From Hyaloscypha bicolor E (taxonomy: Eukaryota; Ascomycota; Leotiomycetes; Helotiales; Hyaloscyphaceae), in NCBI RefSeq assembly GCF_002865645.1, contig NW_020194627.1:310001-374000 (forward strand): a stretch of 64,000 bases of DNA, written 5' to 3'. The position numbers were made by a program, and so were the translations under genes. The notes below the pieces were generated by a model. That model had not been told where the DNA came from, searched no databases, and saw nothing but the letters and a program-made list of their open reading frames with translations. This document shows, one piece after another, positions 34,215-45,442 of the stretch. Within the stretch, counting starts at the first letter, position 1; each line of letters begins with the position of its first letter.

Positions 34215-35171
34215 CTATTGCCTTGACAAAGTGATTCGATGCGGAGCTACCCAAAATGTATTAGTTATTAGTCTCTTCTCGTTAACTATTCTGATAAACT
34301 CACTCTCAGCCATCGCAGGCTTCCCCATCCTCGCCTCAAATGTCTCAGCATACCAAGTCTTCGCACACCAAACCGCAACCATCAAGTCTACCAGCAACGC
34401 ATCCACCACCTCCCCCTCCCGTCCCTCAAACGCCAACCCCGGGTTCTCCCTCACCCCACTATCAACCTCCTTCCCCTTCTTACTAACATTCTTCGCGACA
34501 ACCTCATGCACCTCTTTCGCAACCAGTTTCCCTTGCCCATCACTCCATGTCCCATTCTTGCCCTTCAACACCACCTTCTCCTTGAATTTACACTCCCAGT
34601 ACTTGCCTGTCAGGCCATTTTTTAGTTGGAGGTTGCCGGTTCCGGGATAGGTACTCTTTCTTTTCCCTTTGATGTGGAATTCCAGGAAGGAGAGAGGTGG
34701 GCGAGAGATATCGTACAGGTCTTTGTCCATAATCTTCCCGCTTGTACCGTCCATTCGAATGGCGCCGGGCACGGAGCGGGAAAGGGTGACGGAATTGCCC
34801 ATTGTATTCAGAGTATAGTTTAGTGAGTAGAGTGCCGTTGCTGGAACGGTGTTCGGGAAAATGAGCGCTTTATCGAGAGTCAGGGAGAGGGGTCCTGATG
34901 ATGTGGCAGATGGGAAGGGTGGAGGAATGATCTCCTCTTGTTGGGGAGCTAGACCACGCTGGAGTTCATCATATGGATCCAGATTTTCTGGAGCTTCGTC
35001 TTCGGAGTCTAGAAGAGACGGCAGTCCGGTTCCATAGTTCGGGATACCTTCTGTATAGAGGTCATCGGCGATGTGGTCTGCGTATGAAGGCACGCCGTCG
35101 TCTATTGAGTTGGGAACCCGGAAGTGACCGGCTTCCACTGCTTTTGACGGTGGATGCTGTTTATCCATCAT
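34215..35171 (-). CDS. Hypothetical acidic protein
   Basis: A single uninterrupted frame of 318 codons begins with two Met codons and ends at 34215. The N-terminal ~100 residues are Pro/Asp/Glu-rich (DEAPENLDPYDELQRG) and look disordered. The middle holds a predicted globular, beta-rich region (SLTLDKALIFPNTVPATALYSLNY, then FLEFHIKGKR and GKYWECKFKEKVVLKG). The C-terminal part has VVDALLVDLMVAVWCAKTWYAE. No signal peptide or clear membrane segment is present. I do not recognise the family. Codon-scale regularity and length argue for a real gene; the antisense frame at 34231-34650 is a shadow. Confidence 0.65.
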   Translation of the reverse strand: MMDKQHPPSKAVEAGHFRVPNSIDDGVPSYADHIADDLYTEGIPNYGTGLPSLLDSEDEAPENLDPYDELQRGLAPQQEEIIPPPFPSATSSGPLSLTLDKALIFPNTVPATALYSLNYTLNTMGNSVTLSRSVPGAIRMDGTSGKIMDKDLYDISRPPLSFLEFHIKGKRKSTYPGTGNLQLKNGLTGKYWECKFKEKVVLKGKNGTWSDGQGKLVAKEVHEVVAKNVSKKGKEVDSGVRENPGLAFEGREGEVVDALLVDLMVAVWCAKTWYAETFEARMGKPAMAESEFIRIVNEKRLITNTFWVAPHRITLSRQ

Positions 35172-35683
35172 AAGTGTTGAGGTGGACTCGAATGATAAGA
35201 TCTCATTGTGTATCGAAATGGCTCAAGTAGTTGACTACTGTGGCTGTGAAGCATCACGCGACCAGTTGCATCTCCGTTGGTGAGCAAGTCATCAATTCTG
35301 TGCAGCAGTGCGGCACAAAATTAGCACCAGCGGGCTACATGAACAGGTTCTAAGATACCTGATGGGCGTTGAGATCAGATGAGGTTGGTGATGTTTAAGA
35401 TGAAGCGCCGAATTTCGTGGCAAGATACTGGCTTGGCAAAAAAAAAAGGTAGTCACGTGACAACCATGCACATTTACTCATATACACCATTTCGGAGATC
35501 CTGTGAGGATGTTTTCTTGCTCTTCCTGATTTGAATGCAAATCTAACTTCAATTTTGCTTTTGAATATATACTACCAGAAGCCATAGGAACGCCATCGCA
35601 CACCCCAACGGGCACATCTCCCCTCATTATTTACCCCTCATCGACTCCCACTCACTCGTTAAAGAAGAACATCTCAACAGCCT
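35172..35683. other. Intergenic between two minus-strand genes
   Basis: Nothing is recognised apart from a poly-A run near 35439 and a cacgtgac E-box-like hexamer close by. Confidence 0.4.
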
Positions 35684-37231
35684 TCAAACCCCCTGTGACG
35701 TTGAATTGACACTTGAATCTGAAGGGTCATTGTTAAATGCCAAAGGGAATGCAGGCCCATATCGGCAATCCTGTGCTACCTTTGTATGCTTTCTCTGCAG
35801 AGATTTATCCTCCTCCCGAATGACGTCCTCGAGCTCCTCTTCTTCTCTCTTCTCCTCCTCGATAACGTCCTCACTCCCCCCTTCAGCGATGCGCTGCTTT
35901 CTCTCTACAGCCAGTCTCTTTTCAGTTGCCAATGCAACGGCAACCCTGTCACGGAAGGCAGCGTCTGCAGCCTCTTCGACAACCACAGCGTAGTGGCAAC
36001 GACGGTATACCCCAACGACACCCAGCAGCAGCCCAACCAGTTCTAGGACAAAGAGAGTTGGGAGTGCGTAGTAGAGCTGAGGATTGCAGCCTTTGGACCA
36101 TATATGAATCAGTGTCTGGAAGACTTCATGTGCTGGCATTGCATACGACCAGCGATAGAACCCTGGGGAGAGTTCGAATGGGACCAAGATCGAAGAAACA
36201 TTGAACACAATCCATGTGATCAGAAGCATAGGCACATACTGGGGTGGGGTCCAGATGGTAAATACGTCGAGCCAGAGGAAGTTCACGTGTGCGAACAGCC
36301 AGAGCACAGCCCAGGTCAAGCCGAATTGGTTTGAATTGACGTCCCAATCTCCACGGAATGCCCAAATAGCACCAGTGACGCAGAGCGAGCCGCAGAATGT
36401 GTATGCTAGGGATATGCAATTTCGATATGCGATGATGCGGTGAGGGTAGAGCTTGGCGTAGATCTTGAAGGCAGCGTAGAGACCGTTGATCGTTCCGAGG
36501 TAGAAGAACTCCTGGATGAGGATCAAGATGATGACGAGAGTATTGTAAATCAAACGAGATCCTTGCGAGGTCTCTTGAAGGTTGACGCTTGTAAGCTGCC
36601 ATGGATTTGTGAACACTGAGATGGCTGCAGGGTCGGTGGAGTTGAGAATTTGGAGAGCTCCAGTGCCATTGATGGCCGAGTATGCGACACGCGCTGTGGA
36701 TGAAAGAGTTATAAGCGTACCCTGAATATCCGGATCCACAATTGTAGAGTATCGAGCTTCGTTCCAAACGAATGTCAACACATCCGATCGATTGTACGTG
36801 TCTGCAGCAACGCCTCCTGGTAGAGCATTCGCGAGTCGTTCCGATGCCCCCATTGAAGTGTAGATCGCGCCCCAGTAATTTGTTCTGCAAACAGCCTCCT
36901 TCACATCACCTAGAGTCGGAAATCTCTCTGAAGGCATTTCTTGTAGTGTCGGAAAGGTTTTGCCCTGTAGCGTCTTGTATGCGTCGCGAACTGCGGTTCC
37001 AAGGACACTTCCATCGTAATCGACGAATAGGACGTTCATATTGTGGATGTGGCTGGACTGTTGCCATATTGCACCAAAGATATAACAAAACAACCCAAGG
37101 AACAGAATCTGCAATAAAATAAAATTAAGGCCTGCGGCTTTCAGGAGGTTGACTCGGGTTTTACGGATAGATTTGTCGGAGCCGTGGATACGGTTCTGGT
37201 GCGCCTTGGGGTATCCTTGCATGAATGCCAT
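35684..37231 (-). CDS. SNG1/DUF3533-family membrane protein
   Basis: A single-exon frame of 515 codons. A cytoplasmic basic N-terminus is followed by one membrane span (about residues 36-56, FILLQILFLGLFCYIFGAIW) and a large non-cytosolic loop starting MNVLFVDYDGSVLGTAV, with several N-glycosylation sequons. Five more spans follow, including LVIILILIQEFFYLGTINGLY, WAVLWLFAHVNFLWLDVFTIW and ALPTLFVLELVGLLLGVVGVY. The C-terminal tail of about 100 residues is charged (EEEKREEEELEDVIREEDKS). This architecture and the VDYDGS segment fit DUF3533, whose yeast member SNG1 confers nitrosoguanidine resistance and is linked to plasma-membrane lipid asymmetry. The exact role here is unknown. Confidence 0.85.
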   Translation of the reverse strand: MAFMQGYPKAHQNRIHGSDKSIRKTRVNLLKAAGLNFILLQILFLGLFCYIFGAIWQQSSHIHNMNVLFVDYDGSVLGTAVRDAYKTLQGKTFPTLQEMPSERFPTLGDVKEAVCRTNYWGAIYTSMGASERLANALPGGVAADTYNRSDVLTFVWNEARYSTIVDPDIQGTLITLSSTARVAYSAINGTGALQILNSTDPAAISVFTNPWQLTSVNLQETSQGSRLIYNTLVIILILIQEFFYLGTINGLYAAFKIYAKLYPHRIIAYRNCISLAYTFCGSLCVTGAIWAFRGDWDVNSNQFGLTWAVLWLFAHVNFLWLDVFTIWTPPQYVPMLLITWIVFNVSSILVPFELSPGFYRWSYAMPAHEVFQTLIHIWSKGCNPQLYYALPTLFVLELVGLLLGVVGVYRRCHYAVVVEEAADAAFRDRVAVALATEKRLAVERKQRIAEGGSEDVIEEEKREEEELEDVIREEDKSLQRKHTKVAQDCRYGPAFPLAFNNDPSDSSVNSTSQGV

Positions 37232-39916
37232 TGCTGGAGAGCGTGGTCAATGGAGCTCAGATCAATTCGGATAGCGCGAAGAGGTTGAGAAGCTTCATGA
37301 TGTTATAGGAAGAAGGGAGAAGGAGTGAATCCGGGAGTCGAGTTGAGATTCCTGCACGCAAGCACGTGACTAATCCCACCTACATCATGCATACTGCTTA
37401 ATCAGCCGCGGCTTTAATGCCATTGCTTGCATGCGAACCCGGGACACCATTAAGTTAGACAAGTGGGTTCAACGCGAAATGGCAAGGAATTTATTCGTCG
37501 GAAGGGACTGTTTTGGATGACTGAACACTTTTCACAAAGCTCACCACTCACTCACCACACAACCACACAACCACACAACCACACAACCACACAACCACAC
37601 AACCACACAACCACTAAGGATCACCACACAAATTATTTGTCACAAGCGAGATCTCTAACCACCAATCAAGCTTACGAACCGGCAAAAAACTAACTAGAGT
37701 TACTTTCAATGCCAACCGACATAATCGCCGGCCGATCTGAAACCTTCCATCGATCCTCTCAAACCCCGTTCACCCCGCCCTTTTTGCCTGGGTATTGCAA
37801 TCTTGCGGCTAGCGTAGGATTCCGAAAGTCATAGACTTCGCACAACTCCAGGCATATCCAGGAATGGGATATTGGAAAGGGTCGTGGCAAACAAACATGG
37901 TGAGAAGCTGCATGAAATGTTGTAGGGGGTTGAGGCAAGGAGAAACGTTTTTGGGAAATTAAGCGAGTAACAAAGGGGAGCAAGTTGCGAAGGTTCTGTC
38001 GAATTAGTAATCCAACTTCTCCTCTGTGTGTAAAAACACAACTCACGAATGCCGTACACGTACGCCGGATTTTCGAGGTGCTCAGCTCTCATTCCACTGG
38101 CAGTTGAAGAACTAGCCTACGATCGCGACCATGGGGATTCTATTACGAGTACTGTACAACCGCGGCTGCGAACCCTGAGGCTGCAATAGGAGCAACGAGC
38201 CAGTAGATCAAGAATCAATCCCTCAACCATATGCAATCGCGAAGGCCAGCAGGTAAGCATTCTGCTCTATTTTTTCACCGTGAATCAAAACTAATTAAAA
38301 CAAATAGACGCCGCAGTAGAATGGGTTGAACCGCAGTGGGTCAGGAATTTGCCGCCGGTGTTGCGTTGGATCGTCCGTATCTGTTGTGAGTAGCACCCAC
38401 AAAGGGGTTCTGACCCGGAGATTTCTGGCAAATTGCGTTTACACCCTTATTTTTCTTCAATATGCGGGGCACTATACTTTAGAAAACATGACGGGAGGAG
38501 ATTTGCAATGCTTAGTTTGCTTACTTATGTTTAGATTGTGTCAGAGCTTTCCTCGTTAGTGAGAGCTAGATACCATTTCTGAGCAGGATTAAGTTCAGAT
38601 CTATTGTTGGCGGGTTGGTCTTTTCCATATTGCTTGCTTGTATCAGGAGTTGTGCAGAGTTAGGTTTCATGTCAAACAGTCAAACTCCATGCAGATTGCT
38701 CAGATTGTGCCTTGTCCCAAGAGAACTTCGAAAGAACTCGTTGGGAGACTCGCTGCAATCCCACGACCCCGATAGTATCCCACCGCACTGTCTGTAAATG
38801 CGGTCACAATTTCCAAAGAAGCCTCTATGCCTATGCCATGAACTTGCAAAATTGCTCTTGACTCTGAACCCAAAATTGTCCTTGTGAGGCTTGCATAATG
38901 CCTTTAGACAAGAATGTCATCGACCCTTCCCAACCTGCCCCCACACTTACCCTTTGCAAATGGGATGTTGATCATCGGCGAGCCATTTTGGTTTCTTTAC
39001 CGTTCTTCCCTCTCCTTCTCTCCATCTCCCTGCTTGCTACTTACGTCTCAATTTGCGGGTTCCTCGGTGGATTTAATGCTCTGGGACTCATGTATGATCC
39101 TCATATGATCATTCAGAATCGCCGTAGAGAAGTCCTCGCCTCATAAAGCGGATTTTTTTAAGTCCTTCTTTCCCGTGACTCCGGTGGTGGTCGTAGCTTT
39201 GGCGTGAAGAGAAGTGATGTTGGGACGGTTTCTGGCTTTCGTTCGGCGGGATTCGCAATTCTTGAATCTGGAGTACAGGAAAAGTTTGGAATCGAGGAAG
39301 GTATTGTATTTCTGGGGGGGACGAAATACTACTGATTTCCGGGCCGTAGTTCAAGGCTTGAGGTTCGAGATTAGCAGGGTGGAGAAAGAAGAGTGGTCAT
39401 TGACGCGTCGGTAACAACTCTGAACGTTCTGGTTGAACAATGAGGGCGGCAGCGTCTTGTATCGTCCGATGCAATTGAGTGAATATTTGCTGGGAGCTTT
39501 ACTCGGGGAAAGGAAATGCTGTTCTGAAGAATTGAGGGGGTGTTTCTATTTGTGATGCAGGTATTCATGAACCTCAGATTTGACTACGCGAGAAGAAAAG
39601 CGTTGTCATCTTTTTAAAGGACCTTGCTATTACCTATAATTGATTCAGAGCAGAGAACGATCATTCAACCGGAGCTGTATCCAGCAGCTCTTTCAGGGTA
39701 TGTTTCCATTGCAAAGTGGGCTCTCCAATAATCCACGCCAGCGTAGATGCCCACATCAACAATCCTGGCAGATGCTCTTTCATCCACCAACAAAGACTGC
39801 TTTTCCTCTGTCCATAACAGACTGCTTACAAGCCTTGACAGGTCATCCTCACAGAACCCATACCTCTCCTTGGCCGTACTAAAGATTCCCTCCCAACATC
39901 AGCTAATCCACCTTAG
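37232..39916. other. 2.7-kb gene-poor stretch
   Basis: No firm gene apart from the tandem repeat listed separately. A frame at 38898-39146 (82 codons) has one hydrophobic segment (ILVSLPFFPLLLSISLLATYV) and could be a small membrane peptide, but nothing else supports it. Frames at 37759-38092 (minus) and 38326-38559 (plus) have no recognisable features. Confidence 0.4.
37555..37610. repeat. 8-bp tandem repeat
   Basis: Seven perfect head-to-tail copies of ccacacaa. The array is flanked by related cactca/ccact sequence. It lies upstream of the SNG1-like gene and is not coding. Confidence 0.9.
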
Positions 39917-40510
39917 TCAAACCAAAAATCTCTTCCACTCATCATCGTCAACCACCTTCTCCTTTTTCGGCGCAACTCTCTTGAATATCCCTAACCTCTT
40001 CTTAAAATTCTCACAAGGTCCTCCGAGATCGCAATGTCCTGTCTCCAGCACCACAGTCGTCGTAAAGCTCTGAAAACACATCGGACAAACTACGCTCGAA
40101 ATCCCCTCATTGATATTGTAATAGCCCATGCGCGACGAAGGCATACCCAAAACTGCGGGGCTGGCGTTGAAATCGAGATTTCGTGCGGTGCCAAGATAGT
40201 ACATGTCCCAGCCATCTGGTCTTGCGAGACCAGGCCGGATGTCGATGTCGAGTATTGTCTCGCCGGGCGCGAGGCGTGGGCCTAGGCTTCTGGGCCATCT
40301 TTCCTCCGCCCTGATCTTGTGAAACTCGAAGCGTGGAATGTCTTGGCTCACCATAGTCTTGGGCTCAGACTCGGCATTCGAATGAGTCTCGAGGTCGCGG
40401 GTGACCTCACGGGGGTTCGAAGGAGGGTTTCGGGGGCCTTGGGTGATTGAAGGCTTCTTGCCATTGGGCTTCAAGCGTCCAAACTTGGCTGGTCTGGGTT
40501 GGCTCGACAT
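39917..40510 (-). CDS. Hypothetical protein with possible zinc-binding cysteines
   Basis: A single-exon frame of 197 codons from the Met of MSSQPRPAKFG at 40510; the same frame is open to 40555 for an alternative start. The first ~60 residues are basic and Pro-rich. The central region reads RFEFHKIRAEERWPRSLG. The C-terminal third has CPMCFQSF followed by GHCDLGGPC, a CxxC...HC...C pattern that could bind one zinc ion. The tail is basic then acidic (KKEKVVDDDEWKRFLV). No domain is recognised. It is moderately likely to be real because of length and the ordered Cys pattern. Confidence 0.5.
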   Translation of the reverse strand: MSSQPRPAKFGRLKPNGKKPSITQGPRNPPSNPREVTRDLETHSNAESEPKTMVSQDIPRFEFHKIRAEERWPRSLGPRLAPGETILDIDIRPGLARPDGWDMYYLGTARNLDFNASPAVLGMPSSRMGYYNINEGISSVVCPMCFQSFTTTVVLETGHCDLGGPCENFKKRLGIFKRVAPKKEKVVDDDEWKRFLV

Positions 40511-40732
40511 ATTTGTTTTGAAATCGGGTAGTACAAGTTGAGAAGTGTACGTCAAGTTCTGTATCTTGATCCTGTAGAAGATTACAGGAGTTCCTTGTGA
40601 AAGGTGCTGGCAGCGCGAAGTTTGATCTTCAAAGGATAGATATCTTCTACGCAGACTCCGTTAGCAAGTACCTGACGGTGCAAAAAATTACTTCATGAGT
40701 CTTACTTCCAATAGCAGCAAAAACTTTTGCGT

Positions 40733-41047
40733 TCAGCTCTCTCGCCCCCTCCGATACCTTGGCTTGGGTCGGTTCAGTGTGGCAAGTTTTGATGGTGTCT
40801 TTGCTTCAGAGGAAAAGAATTTGGGCGGACACAATACTTCTATGTTTGCCATTGAATCTAATTCACTGTGCGATAAAGAAGCTTCGATGCCGGTGTTGCT
40901 CCCATACGAGCTTTGCTGGCTTACATCATGATTGAGTTGCGAAGCGGAGTCATTCCTCTGTGAACGTTGTCGCTTCGCCTTGTTGATCCTTCCAATGTCT
41001 TTGGTAGACACCCTATTTTCAATCGGCGACTTGCACTGACATGGCAT
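40733..41047 (-). CDS. Small hypothetical protein
   Basis: A 104-codon frame starting MPCQCKSP. It is basic and Ser-rich, with a KAKRQRSQRND segment that could be a nuclear localisation signal and RPKPRYRRGRES at the end. There is no known domain. It lies in the same orientation as the hypothetical gene at 39917. The frame remains open upstream to 41116, so the start is uncertain. It could be chance. Confidence 0.3.
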   Translation of the reverse strand: MPCQCKSPIENRVSTKDIGRINKAKRQRSQRNDSASQLNHDVSQQSSYGSNTGIEASLSHSELDSMANIEVLCPPKFFSSEAKTPSKLATLNRPKPRYRRGRES

Positions 41048-42212
41048 ATTTAGATTCAACGGCAAGCAACAATACAAGTAATTGATAGACAGCAAGCAAG
41101 TCTCTGCATGAGACAAGATATCTCAACATCAACAAGTTCATAGATGACACACAATACGCCCGGCTTTCTACTCAAAGGAATACTTAACTCAAATTTGATA
41201 ATTCTCTTGCTCGGATGTGGGCTGTCTATTGCAAGGTATTAATACAGCGCTGAGCGTTATTTTACGGAACATACAAATTTTGGGCTATAGTTGATTCCTT
41301 GAATAAGATGAGCCATGAATTTGTGCCCCTACTCATTAGCATAAAGTCGATCTTTGGTGAGTGGTATTGATCTAAATAGACACTTTTTGTTATGCGATAA
41401 AGTAAAAGGACGAGAACAATGGTGGGATCGGGTAGAAAGAGAGGGGTTTCTTGGACGGCAGCCAAGAAAAACGTGTCAGAACCAAGCAGACTTGAGCGTA
41501 GAATAAATGAAAAGGCTGTTGGGACTACGATCTGCGTGAGGTCGTGAATTCATAACATTGTAGGGTTTTCTAAGCAGCTTTGGTGGCAGCACTGATATTT
41601 GCTCTCAAGGACTGGCTATCAAACAGTCAAAATATACTGCTCTTAACTGTATTATGCGGCCCATGGAGAGTAAGAATCAACTCTTATGTCTCCCGCTGCA
41701 GCTTTGTTGCCAGGCACGATTGCATTCGAGGAAAGTGAAGGATTAATTAGAGACCACCATCTCCGAAACCACTTTCTATCCCATCTTTAGGATCAGGTAG
41801 ACTAATGGAATACATGGACCAAACGAATCACAATGCTTTTCTGAGATTGAGAGTCCTCACCGAATATGTGGGGGGCGGAATTCATCCAATGACATGATCG
41901 GCCCCTCGCCCACCCTCGCCCAATCGCGATCGAACTTAATCTTGCATACTCGCAGTTGGAGGGCTCATGCATAGGCGATGGATGAATACTGCTACGCTAA
42001 GCTGAAACTGGCGGTCTCGGATGTAGATGCCACATTCACTCACCGAAAGCTGAATCCCTATGAGGCTGTGTCTGTTAAGTTGCGTGCGCGACTTTTTCTA
42101 CTCGAAATCCACGAACACGGGTGTGTGACACGGGGGAAGATTCTTTTAGTTGAGCTAGTATCCTCACGCCCAAGCTCAGATATGAGCGATATACCGCAGT
42201 TAGGACACCGCC
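41048..42212. other. Intergenic upstream of the caspase-methyltransferase gene
   Basis: This must contain that gene's promoter. An 81-codon frame at 41978-42223 overlaps the start of the next gene in another frame and has no features, so it is more likely leader or chance. Confidence 0.45.
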
Positions 42213-45200
42213 ATGAACGATGAGCGCCTGAGTTTCGGCGAAAGCTCCGAGGAGGATGAAATGACCGGCGCCTACCTCAATCCAGGCCTCCCTCCTCCCA
42301 CCCCAAGAGAGATTGACCATTGGAATTACCATGTTTCCCTACAACAATTCGCTAAAGGTCTTCAAGTCGCAGCAAAAGCGGTGTTCCCGAATGAAACCCG
42401 GTCGAGATACAGCTGTGTCTCTGTGTTAATGCTCAGTTGGGAGGAGGAAGACCCACAACTGCCGGTGTCATACGAGATTGACAAACTATACGAGGTCTTT
42501 CAGCATGTTTACCATTTTGAGACTGAGCATTGGAAGATTCCCAATCATAACTGCCATTATCGCCTCATGGAAAAGATTATGGATTTTGCTTCGCCTACTG
42601 ATGCCATCGACCATCACTTGAAGATTGTGTACTACGCTGGCCATGCTAGACTCATGGAAACTCGTTCTTTGGCCTGGACCAGGTGTGTCTAATTCTTTCT
42701 ATAAGCCGGTAAAAAAATAGAGTGGCCTCCGTTGTCAACTGAAATGGTTCCAGTTTGATAACTCTTTCCATTCTACAGCTTTCGGAACAACAAGAATTCT
42801 AGATGCCCCATTGTAAAATGGAGTGGGATTCAAACCGTCCTAGAAGAAGCTCTATGCGATGTCCTCATACTCCTTGACTGTTGTGCTTCAGGTGTTGCAA
42901 ACACATGCGAGGGGAACGGCGTGAATGAGGTCATTTCAGCCTGTGCCTACAACGCAATCGCGAACGGTGTTGGAGCGTACTCGTTTACGAGCGCTCTAGT
43001 GATTGAACTTACACGACTTAGCAAAAAAACCTTGTTCAGCGTTGGAGAATTATACAGGAATATATTCATCAGGACGCAAAGTCGAATGCCAGAAGACATG
43101 CCAGAAGAAGGCCGAGAAGCGGAGCGTCATCCAGCCCCCATCCACCTTATCCTTACACAAGATAGCCAGGCTACGAGAAGTATTTTACTTTCTGTTCGAG
43201 CGCAGCCAAGTTATGATATTCAACGTGCATTAGGTGCCGACGATGGTTTCGACAACTCGCAATCACTGCCGTCTAATAAGGAAAGTGGAACGGCGGTTGA
43301 TGATGTATCTGAACCCGGCCCCTTTCTGCCTTCTCAACTAGAGCCAATTCCCGGAAAATATGAATCGATTCCACGTGCTGCAAGGGTTCCCCGACTAGCT
43401 TTCGCCATTCGTCTAAGAGACACATTTCGCCCAGGCGAACAATTACAACACCTCTTTTTGGATTGGCTACGGAATATACCCGCTATTGCAGAGGAGGTTC
43501 AAATTGAAGCTGGGTTTGACAGCTTTTCAACCCTGCTAATAGTCTCTTTACCGATAGCTATTTCCAGCTACCTCCCTCGCAACGATGCTGTAATATCGTT
43601 AGGCCCCATCACGTCAATGAACAAGATTCCGTGTGATGGTGATCCTGATATTACAGCGTCTTACCTTCCCTGGGAATGGGGTAGTGTATCGCAACCCCCC
43701 AGTGTCTTTGATGGTTCCATCAAAGACGCAGACATGCTCTCGCAAACGCAGGCAACCTCTGTTGGCGGTTCAGACCTTGAGGCTGTTGGTTCACGGATAC
43801 AGAGACTGCTGAAACCAACGCCAGACACAATGTCGCGAGTGCAGCCAACTTTGCTTGGTCAATCAGACCCTGAGCTTGTTGGTTCTAGCAGATCGGGACC
43901 CCTGAATGCGCAATCAGGAATAGCTTCACAGTAAGTCCATGTGGACGGATGCCCTAGTAAAAATGACTGCTAACATGCCGTATGACAGTTCTCACGAACC
44001 GGAAACTATTGAACTAGATCAAACCTTCTTGGAAACTGTAGTGTACCTGGATCGCACGTATCAATCTTATGCCATCAATAATCTCACATACCTTGTGCCA
44101 ATCGATGAGGTACTTATTCCCTGAAGAGCTGCCTCATATTTTTCTCATACTTGAGTATAGGAAGAGGTTGAACGGCTTCACATCATGCACAATGTCCTGT
44201 TTCGCATCTTCGATGGACGACTGATCTTTGCACCTATACACCGCCCCAGAAGAATACTAGATTGCGGCTACGGGACCGCTTCCTGGGCTATGGAGGTTGC
44301 ACAATTACACCCTCGATGTGAAGTTAGCCGCCTTTCTGCTCAATGATAATGCGTGATATTTATATTCTCTTTTCCATCACACAGGTCATTGCGAGCAACA
44401 TGCGATGAAAAAACAATGCCTCTACTCCCAAGGTTCTATATTCGACGTTATCAGATCGGTGTAATTCTCGTCGTTGGGTGCATAGCTGACATTGAGCGTG
44501 ACAGGTTATAGGGATCGATATAAACCCTACGATGGGGCCAGAGGAAATGCCGGCTAATCTCTATCTACAAGTAGATGATTTGAATCGAAGGTAAGCTAAT
44601 AACCTGATAAAGTACAACAATATGATCGATAACGGTTTAAAGGCTTTCCTTTGATTCTCACCACTTCGACCTTGTTAATTCGTGGCTGATTGCCCAAGGC
44701 ATTCATGTGAACCGATGGACACAGTACGTGCGAGATCTGTTACGAGTGATAAGGCCAGGAGGCTGGTGTCAGATGGTAGAAATATATTTCAATGTCCAGT
44801 CAGATAACGGGAGTCTCACGCCTGGTCAGTACTAGACAGCACTAAAGCTGAAAGCCCCGATGAACTTAATCTCACTCTCTGGATAGATCATGCCTTATAC
44901 CAGTGGAGTGCAAAATACCTCGAGAGCATGAACGGTTTAAAGGATCTTCGTGCTGCTACTCGACTTCCGAATCTGATGAGAGATGCGGGATTCGTTGATG
45001 TCGAGAGCAGGATGATATCACTCCCTACTTGTGCCTGGCCATCAAGTAAGTGAAATTCATGCTCCACTGATTATAGTAAATGCTAAGGAACGTGTTCAAA
45101 ATCTTAGATGCGCGTGACAAGGAAATTGGAGCTGCGAATCGAGATAATGTGCAACGAATGCTTTATTCTTTTGCAATATTTCCCTTTACGGAGCGGCTTG

Positions 45201-45442
45201 GGTGAGTCAATTTAATCTATGAGCTAAACAAGCAAGGTCTCTAATAAGAAAAATTTAGTATGACGAGTCAAGATGCGCATCATCTTATTGACCAAGCATG
45301 TGCAGAAGCTGATAATCTTACTTTTAAGGTACGGTAGTTCCTCACAATCTTTGCCAATATCTTCTTAACAGGATTATAGGCATATTTCCCTTTGTATGTT
45401 TGTATTGGCAGAAAGCCGCGTTCACGCAGATGGGGTTTCTAG
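42213..45442 (+). CDS. Caspase-like protease domain fused to a LaeA-like methyltransferase
   Basis: Ten exons (42213-42682, 42779-43930, 43989-44109, 44161-44322, 44505-44590, 44643-44824, 44887-45045, 45108-45201, 45259-45328, 45380-45442) give 852 residues with all nine phases consistent. Residues about 65-270 form a fungal caspase-like domain: CVSVLMLSWEEED, catalytic His144 in IVYYAGHA, and Cys192 in ILLDCCASG. A linked beta-rich module follows, with LFLDWLRNIPAIAEEVQIEA and AVISLGPITS at about 405-470. After a Ser/Gln-rich linker, residues about 550-852 are a LaeA-type methyltransferase: YLVPIDEEEVERLH, motif I ILDCGYGTASW (613-623), IGIDINP, VIRPGGWCQMVE and a C-terminal YVCIGRKP. Motif I has Ala for the third Gly, and the caspase HG is HA. 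Two adjacent genes read as one is the alternative; the splice at 43931-43988 decides. Confidence 0.72.

Noticed and set aside
36126..36890. 254-codon frame on the minus strand
   Set aside because: It is an alternate-frame shadow of the SNG1-like gene, rich in Cys/His/Arg with no domain.
38898..39146. 82-codon frame with one hydrophobic segment
   Set aside because: Too short, with no recognised motif, conservation or expression signal; could be chance.
44323..44504. Possible frameshift or extra exon within the methyltransferase part of the fusion gene
   Set aside because: A single 182-nt intron (gttagc...gacag) joins REV-type coding parts in frame and gives the expected VIGIDINP motif; the internal cag at about 44387 is an unused alternative acceptor.
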